A stretch of DNA of 64,000 nucleotides from Sanderia malayensis (taxonomy: Eukaryota > Cnidaria > Scyphozoa > Semaeostomeae > Pelagiidae). The stretch's first letter is position 1, and every line of letters starts with the position of its first letter. Below are positions 25,931 through 38,755 of this stretch, one piece after another. The DNA lies in NCBI GenBank assembly GCA_013076295.1, contig RQOL01000528.1, forward strand, positions 62,001 to 126,000, given 5' to 3'. The position numbers and the translations under genes were made by a program. The notes beneath the pieces were generated by a model. The model was not told the origin of the DNA and made no database searches. It worked only from the letters and a program-made list of their open reading frames with translations.

Positions 25931-26318
25931 TGCTATATTTTTTTAGCTCTTTTTACGTGGATTCATGTGTAAATTGTTGGGATGAAGGTTATTTTTTATG
26001 ACTTTAAATTGTGGGAATGAATCTTCTATTATTGTTTAGTTTTAGCTGTTCTTATGTGGATTCATGTATAAATTGTGGAGATGAAGGTTATTTTTCATTA
26101 CTTTAAATTGTGGGAATGAATGTTTCTTTTCATTAGTGCACATTGTGGGAATGAATATTAACTTTTTTATCTGTTTTTACTGTTTTTGCGTGGGTTCATG
26201 TGTAAATTGTGGGCATGAAAGTTATTTTTCATTAGTGTAAATTGTGGGAATAAATGTCATGTTTTTGTTAGTTTTAGGTTTACTTATGTTGATTCGAGTG
26301 TACGTTGTGGGAATGAAT

Positions 26319-26430
26319 GTTAATATGACTGAAAAAAGTAACTAAAATTATTTTCACTATTTTTCAGATAGATTAACGTAGATTCACGTGTGAAATGTGG
26401 GAATGGGTGTAGATCTTGATCTGACATATA
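26319..26430 (+). repeat. E element 4 (type B1)
   Basis: The B type is marked by CAGATAGATTAAC and TGATCTGACATATA. Sub-type B1 has AAAATTATTTTCAC with TTAACGTAG. Confidence 0.9.
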
Positions 26431-28043
26431 TTGTGGGAATGAATGTTACTTTTCATTAGTGTAAATTGCGCGAAAGAATGTTATATACTTTTTAGCTCTT
26501 TTTACATGGAATAATGTGTAAATTGTGGGAATCGATGTCATTTCTCAACAGTCTAAATTGTGGGAATGAATGTTTCTTTTCATTAGTCCAAATTGTGGGA
26601 ATGAACTTTAAGTTTTTATTAGTTTTAGGTGTTTTTATGTTGATTCGTGTGTAAATTGTAGAAATGAAGGTTATTTTTCATTAGTGCAAATGGTGGGAAT
26701 GAATATTATCTTTTCTATCTCTTTTTACCGTTTTTGCGTGGATCCATGTGTAAATTGTGGGGATGAAGGTTATTTTTCATTACTGCCAATTGTGGAAATG
26801 AATGCTCTATTATTGATTAGTTTTAGCTGTTCTTACGTTGATTCGTGTGTAAATTGTGGGAAGGAATTTTTTTTCATTACTGTGATTTATGTGAATCATG
26901 GTTACTTTTCATTAGTGTAAATTGTGGGAAAGAATGCTATATTCTGTTTAGCTCTTTTTACGTGGAATAATGTATAAATTGTGGGAATCAATGTCATTTC
27001 TCAACGGTCTAAATTATGGGAATGAATGTCACCTTTCAATAGTGTAAATTGTGGGAATGAATGTCACTTTTCATTAGTGTAAATTGTGGGAATGAATATT
27101 ATCTTTTTTATCTGTTTTTACCGTTTTTGCGTGGATTCATGTGTAAATTGTGGGGATGAAGGTTATTTTTCATTACTGCAAATTGCGGGAATGAATCCTC
27201 TATTACTGTTTAGTTTTAGCTGTTTTTACCTTCATTCGTGTTTAAATTGTGGGAAGGAATTTTTTTCATTATTGTCATTTATGTGAATCATGGTTACTTT
27301 TCATTAGTATAAATTGTGGGAAAGAATGTCATATGTTTATTAGTTCTAGGTGTATTTATGTTGATTCATGTGTAAGTTGTGGGAATCAATGTCAACTTTC
27401 GTCAGTCTAAGTTGTGGGAATGAATGTCACTTTTCATTAGTGTAAATTGTGTGAATGAAAATTATCTTCTTTATCTGTTTTTACCGTTTTTGCGTGGATT
27501 CATGTGTAAATTGTGGGATTAATTTTATTTTTATTACTGTAACTTGTGGGAATGAATGTCACTTTCCTTTAGTGCAAATTGCGGGAAAGAATGTTAAATT
27601 TTTATCTTTTATTGCCGTTTTTGCGTGGATTCGTGTGTAAATTGTGGGAATGAATTTTTTTCATTACTGTAATGTGTGGGAATCAATGTTACTTTTCATT
27701 AGTGTAATTTGTGGGAAAGAATGCTATTTTTTTTAGCTCTTTTTACTTGGAATAATATGTAAATTGTGGGAATCAATGTCAACTTTTATCAGTCTAAATT
27801 GTGGGAATGAATGTCACTTTTCATTAGTGTAAATTGTGGGAATGAATGCTCTATTATTGATTAGCCTTAGCTATTTTTAACGTTGATTCGTGTGGAAATT
27901 GTGGGAATGAATTTTTTTTCATTACTGTAATTTGTGGGAATGAATGTTTCTTTTCATTAGTGCAAATTGTGGGATTAAATGTCATGTTTTTGTTAGTTTT
28001 AGGTTTACTTATGTTGATTCGCGTGTACGTTGTGGGAATGAAT
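26319..28043 (+). repeat. Higher-order unit B1 (1,725 bp)
   Basis: First unit with a type-B E element. From 26.32 to about 27.32 kb it matches 38.64-39.64 kb at offset 12,324-12,325. The remainder follows the common B-unit ending: the GTTTGAATGA-type monomer (here GTGTGAATGA near 27450), the ATTAATTTTATTTTTATTAC monomer, and a closing AGGTTTACTTATGTTGATTC stretch before the next E element. Its private features are GTCATATGTTTATTAG near 27330 and TATCTTTTATTGCCG near 27602. Confidence 0.8.
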
Positions 28044-28155
28044 GTTAATATGACTGAAAAAAGTAACTAAAAGTGTTTTCACTATTTTTCAGATAGATTA
28101 ACGTAGATTCACGTGTGAAATGTGGGAATGGGTGTAGATCTTGATCTGACATATA
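28044..28155 (+). repeat. E element 5 (type B, mixed)
   Basis: It combines AAAAGTGTTTTCAC, as in B2, with TTAACGTAG, as in B1. It is either an intermediate or a recombinant. Confidence 0.9.
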
Positions 28156-30392
28156 TTGTGGGAATGAAAGTTACTTTTCATTAGTGTAAATTGTGGGAAA
28201 GAATGTTATATACTTTTTTGTTCTTTTTACATGGAATAATGTGTAAATTGTGGGAATCAATGTCATTTCTCAACAGTCTAAATTGTGGGAATGAATGTTT
28301 CTTTTCATTAGTGCAAACTGTGGGAATGAACTTTAAGTTTTTATTAGTTTTAAGTGTTTTTATGTAGATTCGTGTGTAAGTTGTGGGAATGAAGGTTATG
28401 TTTCATTAGTGTAAATTGGGGGAATGAATATTATCTTTTTTATCTGTTTTTACTGTTTTTGCGTGGGTTCATATGTAAATTGTGGGCATGAAGGTTATTT
28501 TCCATTACTGCAAATTGCGGGAATGAATCCTCTATTATTGTTTAGTTTTAGCTGTTTTTACGTTGATTCGTGTGTAAATTGTGGGAAGGAATTTTTTTTC
28601 ATTACTGCCATTTATGTGAATCATGGTTACTTTTCATTAGTGTAAATTGTGGGAAAGAATGCTATATACTGTTTAGCTCTTTTTACGTGGAATAATGTAT
28701 AAATTGTGGGAATCAATGTCATTTCTCAACAGTCTAAATTGTGGGGATGAATGTCACCTTTCATTAGTGTAAATTGTGGGAATGAATGTCACTTTTCATT
28801 AGTGTAAATTGTGGGAATGAATATTATCTTTTTTATCTGTTTTTACCGTTTTTGCGTGGATTCATGTGTAAATTGTGGGGATGAAGGTTATTTTTCATTA
28901 CTGCAAATTGCGGGAATGAATCCTCTATTATTGTTTAGTTTTAGCTGTTTTTACGTTGATTCGTGTTTAAATTGTGGGAAGGAATTTTTTTTCATTACTG
29001 TCATTTATGTGAATCATGGTTACTTTTCATTAGTATAAATTGTGGGAAAGAATGCTATATACTTTTTAGCTCTTTTATGTGGAATAATGTGTAAATTGTG
29101 GGAATCAATGTCATTTCTCAACAGTCTAAATTGTGGGAATGAATGTCACCTTTCATTAGTGTAAATTGTGGGAATGAAGGTTATTTTCATTAGTGTAAAT
29201 TGTGGGAATGAATATTATCTTTTTTATCTGTTTTTACCGTTTTTGCGTGGATTCATGTGTAAATTGTGGGGATGAAGGTTATTTTTCCTTACTGCAAATT
29301 GCGGGAGTGAATCTTCTATTATTGTTTAGTTTTAGCTGTTCTTACGTGGATTCATGTGTAAATTGTGGGGATGAAGGTTGTTTTTCATTACTTTAAATTG
29401 TGGGAATGAATGATTCTTTTCATTAGTGCACATTGTGGGAATGAATATTATGTTTTTTATCTGCTTTTACCGTTTTTGCGTGGTTTCATGTGTAAATTGT
29501 GGGGATGAAGGTTATTTTTCATTACTGCAAATTGCGGGAATGAATCCTCTATTATTGTTTAGTTATAGCTGTTTTTACGTTGATTCGTGTGTAAATTGTG
29601 GGAAGGAATTTTTTTTCATTACTGTCATTTATGTGAATCATGGTTACTTTTCATTAGTGTAAATTGTGGGAAAGAATGTCATATTTTTTTAGTTTTAGGT
29701 GTATTTATGTTGATTCATGTGTAAGTTGTGGGAATCAATGTCAACTTTTGTCAGTCTAAGTTGTGGGAATGAATGTCACTTTTCATTAGTGTAAATTGTT
29801 TGAATGAAAGTTATCTTCTTTATCTGTTTTTACCGTTTTTGCGTGGATTCATGTGTAAATTGTGGGATTAATTTTATTTTTATTACTGTAACTTGTGGGA
29901 ATGAATGTCACTTTCCTCTAGTGCAAATTGCGGGAAAAAACGTTAAATTTTTATCTGTTTTTGCCGTTTTTGCGTGGATTCGTGTGTAAATTGTGGGAAT
30001 GAATTTTTTTCATTACTGTAATGTGTGGGAATCAATGTTACTTTTCATTAGTGTAATTTGTGGGAAAGAATGCTATATTTTTTAGCTCTTTTTACGTGGA
30101 ATAATATGTAAATTGTGGGAATCAATGTCAACTTTTATCAGTCTAAATTGTGGGAATGAATGTCACTTTTCATTAGTGTAAATTGTGGGAATGAATGATC
30201 TGTTATTGATTAGCTTTAGCTATTTTTAACGTTGATTCGTGTGGAAATTGTGGGAATGAATTTTTTTTCATTAGTGTAATTTGTGGGAATGAATGTTTCT
30301 TTTCATTAGTGCAAATTGTGGGATTAAATGTCATGTTTTTGTTAGTTTTAGGTTTACTTATGTTGATTCGAGTGTACGTTGTGGGAATGAAT
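28044..30392 (+). repeat. Higher-order unit B2 (2,349 bp)
   Basis: It forms a tandem pair with the following unit. It has one more 35-bp short monomer than its partner, near 28765-28800 (two successive TGTCAC monomers before ATTATC). It carries three cassettes of about 390 bp starting near 28424, 28811 and 29202, and the ATTAATTTTATTTTTATTAC monomer near 29870. Confidence 0.85.
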
Positions 30393-30504
30393 GTTAATAT
30401 GACTGAAAAAAGTAACTAAAAGTGTTTTCACTATTTTTCAGATAGATTAACATAGATTCACGTGTGAAATGTGGGAATGGGTGTAGATCTTGATCTGGCA
30501 TATA
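30393..30504 (+). repeat. E element 6 (type B2)
   Basis: Sub-type B2: AAAAGTGTTTTCAC with TTAACATAG. A private G gives GATCTGGCATATA. Confidence 0.9.
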
Positions 30505-32708
30505 TTGTGGGAATGAATGTTACTTTTCATTAGTGTAAATTGTGGGAAAGAATGTTATATACTTTTTTGTTCTTTTTACATGGAATAATGTGTAAATTGT
30601 GGGAATCAATGTCATTTCTCAACAGTCTAAATTGTGGGAATGAATGTTTCTTTTCATTAGTGCAAACTGTGGGAATGAACTTTAAGTTTTTATTAGTTTT
30701 AAGTGTTTTTATGTAGATTCGTGTGTAAGTTGTGGGAATGAAGGTTATGTTTCATTAGTGTAAATTGGGGGAATGAATATTATCTTTTTTATCTGTTTTT
30801 ACTGTTTTTGCGTGGGTTCATATGTAAATTGTGGGCATGAAGGTTATTTTCCATTACTGCAAATTGCGGGAATGAATCCTCTATTATTGTTTAGTTTTAG
30901 CTGTTTTTACGTTGATTCGTGTGTAAATTGTGGGAAGGAATTTTTTTTCATTACTGCCATTTATGTGAATCATGGTTACTTTTCATTAGTGTAAATTGTG
31001 GGAAAGAATGCTATATACTGTTTAGCTCTTTTTACGTGGAATAATGTATAAATTGTGGGAATCAATGTCATTTCTCAACAGTCTAAATTGTGGGGATGAA
31101 TGTCACCTTTCATTAGTGTAAATTGTGGGAATGAATATTATCTTTTTTATCTGTTTTTACCGTTTTTGCGTGGATTCATGTGTAAATTGTGGGGATGAAG
31201 GTTATTTTTCATTACTGCAAATTGCGGGAATGAATCCTCTATTATTGTTTAGTTTTAGCTGTTTTTACGTTGATTCGTGTTTAAATTGTGGGAAGGAATT
31301 TTTTTTCATTACTGTCATTTATGTGAATCATGGTTACTTTTCATTAGTATAAATTGTGGGAAAGAATGCTATATACTTTTTAGCTCTTTTTATGTGGAAT
31401 AATGTGTAAATTGTGGGAATCAATGTCATTTCTCAACAGTCTAAATTGTGGGAATGAATGTCACCTTTCATTAGTGTAAATTGTGGGAATGAAGGTTATT
31501 TTTCATTAGTGTAAATTGTGGGAATGAATATTATCTTTTTTATCTGTTTTTACCGTTTTTGCGTGGATTCATGTGTAAATTGTGGGGATGAAGGTTATTT
31601 TTCCTTACTGCAAATTGCGGGAGTGAATCTTCTATTATTGTTTAGTTTTAGCTGTTCTTACGTGGATTCATGTGTAAATTGTGGGGATGAAGGTTATTTT
31701 TCATTACTTTAAATTGTGGGAATGAATGATTCTTTTCATTAGTGCACATTGTGGGAATGAATATTATGTTTTTTATCTGCTTTTACCGTTTTTGCGTGGT
31801 TTCATGTGTAAATTGTGGGGATGAAGGTTATTTTTAATTACTGCAAATTGCGGGAATGAATCCTCTATTATTGTTTAGTTATAGCTGTTTTTACGTTGAT
31901 TCGTGTGTAAATTGTGGGAAGGAATTTTTTTTCATTACTGTCATTTATGTGAATCATGGTTACTTTTCATTAGTGTAAATTGTGGGAAAGAATGTCATAT
32001 TTTTATTAGTTTTAGGTGTATTTATGTTGATTCATGTGTAAGTTGTGGGAATCAATGTCAACTTTTGTCAGTCTAAGTTGTGGGAATGAATGTCACTTTT
32101 CATTAGTGTAAATTGTTTGAATGAAAGTTATCTTCTTTATCTGTTTTTACCGTTTTTGCGTGGATTCATGTGTAAATTGTGGGATTAATTTTATTTTTAT
32201 TACTGTAACTTGTGGGAATGAATGTCACTTTCCTCTAGTGCAAATTGCGGGAAAAAACGTTAAATTTTTATCTGTTTTTGCCGTTTTTGCGTGGATTCGT
32301 GTGTAAATTGTGGGAATGAATTTTTTTCATTACTGTAATGTGTGGGAATCAATGTTACTTTTCATTAGTGTAATTTGTGGGAAAGAATGCTATATTTTTT
32401 AGCTCTTTTTACGTGGAATAATATGTAAATTGTGGGAATCAATGTCAACTTTTATCAGTCTAAATTGTGGGAATGAATGTCACTTTTCATTAGTGTAAAT
32501 TGTGGGAATGAATGATCTGTTATTGATTAGCTTTAGCTATTTTTAACGTTGATTCGTGTGGAAATTGTGGGAATGAATTTTTTTTCATTAGTGTAATTTG
32601 TGGGAATGAATGTTTCTTTTCATTAGTGCAAATTGTGGGATTAAATGTCATGTTTTGTTAGTTTTAGGTTTACTTATGTTGATTCGAGTGTACGTTGTGG
32701 GAATGAAT
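30393..32708 (+). repeat. Higher-order unit B3 (2,316 bp), tandem partner of B2
   Basis: It follows B2 base for base with offsets of 2,349 before and 2,314-2,317 after the loss of one 35-bp monomer near 31,115. The remaining length difference comes from single-T changes, for example CTTTTTATG near 31387 against CTTTTATG near 29072. Shared odd bases such as AAATTGGGGGAATG (28420, 30769) confirm the recent duplication. Confidence 0.87.
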
Positions 32709-32820
32709 GTTAATATGACTGAAAAAAGTAACTAAAAGTGTTTTCACTATTTTTCAGATAGATTAACATAGATTCACGTGTGAAATGTGGGAATGGGTGT
32801 AGATCTTGATCTGACATATA
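32709..32820 (+). repeat. E element 7 (type B2)
   Basis: AAAAGTGTTTTCAC with TTAACATAG. The T run upstream is one base short (CATGTTTTGTTAG). Confidence 0.9.
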
Positions 32821-34040
32821 TTGTGGGAATGAATGTTACTTTTCATTAGTGTAAATTGTGGGAAAGAATGTTATATACTTTTTTGTTCTTTTTACATGGA
32901 ATAATGTGTAAATTGTGGGAATCAATGTCATTTCTCAACAGTCTAAATTGTGGTAATGAATGTTTCTTTTCATTAGTGCAAATTGTGGGAATGAACTTTA
33001 AGTTTTTATTAGTTTTAGGTGTTTTTATGTAGATTCGTGTGTAAGTTGTGGGAATGAAGGTTATGTTTCATTAGTGTAAATTGTGGGAATGAATATGATC
33101 TTTTTTATCTGTTTTTACTGTTTTTGCGTGGGTTCATGTGTAAATTGTGGGGATGAAGGTTATTTTTCATTACTGCAAATTGCGGGAATGAATCCTCTAT
33201 TATTGTTTAGTTTTAGCTGTTTTTACGTTGATTCGTGTTTAAATTGTGGGAAGGAATTTTTTTCATTACTGTCATTTATGTGAATCAAGGTTACTTTTCA
33301 TTAGTATATATTGTGGGAAAGAATGCTATATACTTTTTAGCTCTTTTTATGTGGAATAATGCGTAAATTGTGGGAATCAATGTCATTTCTCAACAGTCTA
33401 AATTGTGGGAATGAATGTCACCTTTCATTAGTGTAAATTGTGGGAATGAAGGTTATTTTTCATTAGTGTAAATTGTGGGAATGAATATTATCTTTTTTAT
33501 CTGTTTTTACCGTTTTTGCGTGGATTCATGTGTAAATTGTGGGGATGAAGGTTATTTTTCATTACTGCAAATTGCGGGAATAAATCCTCTATTATTGTTT
33601 AGTTTTAGCTGTTTTTACGTTGATTCGTGTTTAAATTGTGGGAAGGAATTTTTTTTCATTACTGTCATTTATGTGAATCATGGTTACTTTTCATTAGTAT
33701 AAATTGTGGGAAAGAATGCTATATACTTTTTAGCTCTTTTTATGTGGAATAATGTGTAAATTGTGGGAATCAATGTCATTTCTCAACAGTCTAAATTGTG
33801 GGAATGAATGTCACCTTTCATTTGTGTAAATTGTGGGAATGAATGCTCTGTTATTGATTAGCTTTAGCTATTTTTAACGTTGATTCGTGTGGAAATTGTG
33901 GGAATGAATTTTTTTTCATTACTGTAATTTGTGGGAATGAATGTTTCTTTTCATTAGTGCAAATTGTGGGATTAAATGTCATGTTTTTGTTAGTTTTAGG
34001 TTTACTTATGTTGATTCGAGTGTACGTTGTGGGAATGAAT
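32709..34040 (+). repeat. Higher-order unit B4 (1,332 bp)
   Basis: A short unit of two ~392-bp cassettes (33083, 33475) between leading and closing monomers. The same 1.33-kb unit recurs at 41722-43053 and 50083-51415, and a fourth, E-less copy lies just left of 41722 (40763 equals 42096 at offset 1,333). A private GTTATATATTG-like change (AGTATATATTG, near 33303) marks this copy. Confidence 0.83.
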
Positions 34041-34152
34041 GTTAATATGACTGAAAAAAGTAACTAAAAGTGTTTTCACTATTTTTCAGATAGATTAACA
34101 TAGATTCACGTGTGAAATGTGGGAATGGGTGTAGATCTTGATCTGACATATA
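34041..34152 (+). repeat. E element 8 (type B2)
   Basis: AAAAGTGTTTTCAC with TTAACATAG. It is the positional counterpart of E12 in the 9,013-bp duplication, yet has a different sub-type. Confidence 0.9.
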
Positions 34153-37100
34153 TTGTGGGAATGAATGTTACTTTTCATTAGTGTAAATTGTGGGAAAGAA
34201 TGTTATATACTTTTTAGCTCTTTTTACATGGAATAATGTGTAAATTGTGGGAATCGATGTCATTTCTCAACAGTCTAAATTGTGGGAATGAATGTTTCTT
34301 TTCATTAGTTCAAATTGTGGGAATGAACTTTAAGTTTTTATTAGTTTTAGGTGTTTTTATGTTGATTCGTGTGTAAATTGTAGAAATGAATGTTATTTTT
34401 ATTAGTGCAAATGATGGGAATGAATATTATCTTTTTTATCTCTTTTTACCGTTTTTGCGTGGATCCATGTGTAAATTGTGGGGATGAAGGTTATTTTTCA
34501 TTACTGCAAATTGTGGAAATGAATGCTCTATTATTGATTAGTTTTAGCTGTTCTTACGTTGATTCGTGTGTAAATTGTGGGAAGGAATTTTTTTCATTAC
34601 TGTAATTTATGTGAATCATGGTTACTGTTCATTAGTGTAAATTGTGGGAAAGAATGCTACATACTTTTTAGCTCTTTTAACGTGGAATAATGTGTAAATT
34701 GTGGGAATCAATGTCATTTCTCAACAGTCTAAATTGTGGGAATGAATGTTTCTTTTCATTAGTGCAAATTGTTGGAATGAACCTTAAGTTTTTATTAGTT
34801 TTAGGTGTTTTTATGTAGATTCCTGTGTAAGTTGTGGGAATGAAGGTTATGTTTCATTAGTGTAAATTGTGGGAATGAATATTATCTTTTTATCTCTTTT
34901 TACTGTTTTTGCGTGGGTTCATGTGTAAATTGTGGGGATGAAGGTTATTTTCCATTACTGCAAATTGCGGGAATGAATCCTCTATTATTGTTTAGTTTTA
35001 GCTGTTCTTACGTTGATTCGTGTGTAAATTGTGGGAAGGAATTTTTTTTCATTACTGTGATTTATGTGAATCATGGTTACTTTTCATTAGTGTAAATTGT
35101 GGGAAAGAATGCTATATTCTGTTTAGCTCTTTTTACGTGGAATAATGTATAAATTGTAGGAATCAATGTCATTTCTCAACAGTCTAAATTGTGGGAATGA
35201 ATGTCACCTTTCATTAGTGTAAATTGTGGGAATGAATGTCACTTTTCATTAGTGTAAATTGTGGGAATGAATATTATCTTTTTTATCTGTTTTTACGGTT
35301 TTTGCGTGGATTCATGTGTAAATTGTGAGGATGAACGTAATTTTTCATTACTGCAAATTGTGGGAATGAATGTTTCTTTTCATTAGTGCACATTGTGGGA
35401 ATGAATATTATGTTTTTTATCTGCTTTTACCGTTTTTGCGTGGATTCATGTGTAAATTGTGGGGATGAAGGTTATTTTTCATTACTGTAAAATTGCGGGA
35501 ATGAATCCTCTATTATTGTTTAGTTATAGCTGTTCTTACGTTGATTCGTGTGTAAATTGTGGGAAGGAATTTTTTTTCATTACTGTCATTTATGTGAATC
35601 ATGGTTACTTTTCATTAGTGTAAATTGTGGGAAAGGATGTCATATTTTTATTAGTTTTAGGTGTATTTATGTTGATTCATGTGTAAGTTGTGGGAATCAA
35701 TGTCAACTTTCGTCAGTCTAAGTTGTGGGAATGAATGTCACTTTTCATTAGTGTAAATTGTTTGAATGAAATTTATCTTCTTTATCTGTTTTTACCGTTT
35801 TTGCGTGGATTCATGTGTAAATTGTGGTATTAATTTTATTTTTATTACTGTAACTTGTGGGAATGAATGTCACTTTCCTTTAGTGCAAATTGCGGGAAAG
35901 AACGTTAAATTTTTATCTGTTTTTGCCGTTTTTGCGTGGATTCGTGTGTAAATTGTGGGAAAGAATTTTTTTCATTACTGTAATGTGTGGGAATCAATGT
36001 CACTTTTCATTAGTGTAATTTGTGGGAAAGAATGTTATATACTTTTTAGCTCTTTTTACATGGAATAATGTGTAAATTGTGGGAATCAATGTCAACTTTC
36101 ATCAGTCTAAATTGTGGGAATGAATGTCACTTTTCATTAGTGTAAATTGTGGGAATGAATATTATCTTTTTTATCTCTTTTTACCGCTTTTGCGTGGATC
36201 CATGTGTAAATTGTTGGGATGAAGGTTATTTTTCATTACTGAAAATTGTGGGAATGAATGCTCTATTATTGATTAGTTTTAGCTTTTCTTACGTTGATTC
36301 GTGTGCAAATTGCATGATGGAATTTTTTTCACTACTGTAATTTATGTGAATCATGGTTACTTTTCATTAGTCTAAATTGTGGGAATTAACTTTAAAATTT
36401 TTGTTAGTTTTAGGTGTGTTTGTGTTGATTCGTGTGTAAGTTGTGGCAATCAATGTCAACTTTAATTAGTCTAAACTGTGGCAATGAATATAATCTTTTT
36501 GATCTCTTTTTACCGTTTTTGCGTGGGTTCATGTGTAAATTGTGGGGATGAAGGTTATTTTTCATTACTGCAAATTGCGGGAATGAATCCTCTATTATTG
36601 CTTAGTTTTAGCTGTTCTTACGTTGATTCGTGTGTAAATTGTGGGAAGGAATTTTTTTCATTACTGTAATTTATGTGAATCATGGTTACTGTTCATTAGT
36701 GTAAATTGTGGGAAAGAATGCTACATACTTGTTAGCTCTTTTAACGTGGAATAATGTGTAAATTGTGGGAATCAATGTCATTTCTCAACAGTCTAAATTG
36801 TGGGAATGAATGTTCCTTTTCATTAGTGCAAATTGTGGGAATGAACCTTAAGTTTTTATTAGTTTTAGGTGTTTTTATGTAGATTCGTGTGTAAGTTGTG
36901 GGAATGAAGGTTATGTTTCATTAGTGTAAATTGTGGGAATGAATATTATCTTTTTTATCTGTTTTTACTGTTTTTGCGTGGGTTCATGTGTAAATTGTGG
37001 GGATGAAGGTTATTTTCCATTACTGTAAATTGCGGGAATGAATTCTCTATTATTGTTTAGTTTTAGCTCTTCTTACGTTGATTCGTGTGTAAATTGTGGG

Positions 37101-38419
37101 AAGGAATTTTTTTTCATTACTGTGATTTATGTGAATCATGGTTACTTTTCATTAGTGTAAATTGTGGGAAAGAATGCTATATTCTGTTTAGCTCTTTTTA
37201 CGTGGAATAATGTATAAATTGTAGGAATCAATGTCATTTCTCAACAGTCTAAATTGTGGGAATGAATGTCACCTTTCATTAGTGTAAATTGTGGGAATGA
37301 ATGTCACTTTTCATTAGTGTAAATTGTGGGAATGAATATTATCTTTTTTATCTGTTTTTACCGTTTTTGCGTGGATTCATGTGTAAATTGTGGGGATGAA
37401 CGTTATTTTTCATTACTGCAAATTGTGGGAATGAATGTTTCTTTTCATTAGTGCACATTGTGGGAATGAATATTATGTTTTTTATCTGCTTTTACCGTTT
37501 TTGCGTGGATTCATGTGTAAATTGTGGGGATGACGGTTATTTTTCATTACTGTAAAATTGCGGGAATGAATCCTCTATTATTGTTTAGTTATAGCTGTTC
37601 TTACGTTGATTCGTGTGTAAATTGTGGGAAGGAATTTTTTTTCATTACTGTCATTTATGTGAATCATGGTTACTTTTCATTAGTGTAAATTGTGGGAAAG
37701 GATGTCATATTTTTATTAGTTTTAGGTGTATTTATGTTGATTCATGTGTAAGTTGTGGGAATCAATGTCAACTTTCGTCAGTGTAAGTTGTGGGAATGAA
37801 TGTCACTATTCATTAGTGTAAATTGTTTGAATGAAAATTATCTTCTTTATCTGTTTTTACCGTTTTTGCGTGGATTCATGTGTAAATTGTGGGATTAATT
37901 TTATTTTTATTACTGTAACTTGTGGGAATGAATGTCACTTTCCTTTAGTGCAAATTGCGGGAAAGAACGTTAAATTTTTATCTGTTTTTGCCGTTTTTGC
38001 GTGGATTCGTGTGTAAATTGTGGGAATGAATTTTTTTCATTACTGTAATGTGTGGGAATCAATGTTACTTTTCATTAGTGTAATTTGTGGGAAAGAATGT
38101 TATTTTTTTTAGCTCTTTTTACGTGGAATAATATGTAGATTGTGGGAATAAATGTCAACTTTTATCAGTCTAAATTGTGGGAATGAATGTCACTTTTCAT
38201 TAGTGTAAATTGTCGGAATGAATGCTCTGTTATTGATTAGCTTTAGCTATTTTTAACGTTGATTCGTGTGGAAATTGTGGGAATGAGTTCTTTTTCATTA
38301 CTGTAATTTGTGGGAATGAATGTTTCTTTTCATTAGTGCAAATTGTGGGATTAAATGTCATGTTTTTGTTAGTTTTAGGTTTACTTATGTTGATTCGAGT
38401 GTACGTTGTGGGAATGAAT
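34041..38419 (+). repeat. Higher-order unit B5 (4,379 bp, longest regular B unit)
   Basis: It resembles the 4.24-kb A unit in order: the opening GATCCATG cassette (34.4 kb), ~390-bp cassettes, and the GCATGATGG-containing cassette at 36149 that is otherwise found only in A-type sequence (954, 5197, 11188, 15575, 18.1 kb, 20640). This makes the ~4.2-4.4-kb form the likely ancestral unit, with the 1.3-2.3-kb units as deletion derivatives; that is inference. Its left part, to about 36.09 kb, is duplicated at 43.05-45.10 kb. Confidence 0.8.
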
Positions 38420-38531
38420 GTTAATATGACTGAAAAAAGTAACTAAAATTATTTTCACTATTTTTCAGATAGATTAACGTAGATTCACGTGTGAAATGTG
38501 GGAATGGGTGTAGATCTTGATCGGACATATA
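38420..38531 (+). repeat. E element 9 (type B1, in 224-bp duplication)
   Basis: AAAATTATTTTCAC with TTAACGTAG. A private G gives GATCGGACATATA. Confidence 0.9.
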
Positions 38532-38643
38532 TTGTGGGAATGAATGTTACTTTTCATTAGTGCAAATTGCGGGATTAAATGTCATGTTTTTGTTAGTTTT
38601 AGGTTTACTTATGTTGATTCGAGTGTACGTTGTGGGAATGAAT

Positions 38644-38755
38644 GTTAATATGACTGAAAAAAGTAACTAAAATTATTTTCACTATTTTTCAGATAGATTA
38701 ACGTAGATTCACGTGTGAAATGTGGGAATGGGTGTAGATCTTGATCTGACATATA
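38644..38755 (+). repeat. E element 10 (type B1, in 224-bp duplication)
   Basis: B1 without the private G of E9. The two differ by that base only. Confidence 0.9.

Larger units (their letters stand above)
10193..26318 (+). repeat. Higher-order unit A3: 16-kb interval without an E element
   Basis: It starts as a third copy of the type-A unit (10234 to about 11.58 kb follows 4244 onward), then leaves that order. It contains in succession 390-bp-type cassettes (11.6-12.6 kb), seven L/H/T cassettes (12678-15121), the 2.53-kb unit present about 2.6 times (15121 to ~21695), ~1.2 kb resembling 1.93-2.9 kb, a duplication with 2,041-bp spacing, and a short mixed stretch at 25.94-26.3 kb. The lack of the E element over 16 kb is unusual here, since other intervals are 0.2-6.5 kb. 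Confidence 0.75.
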
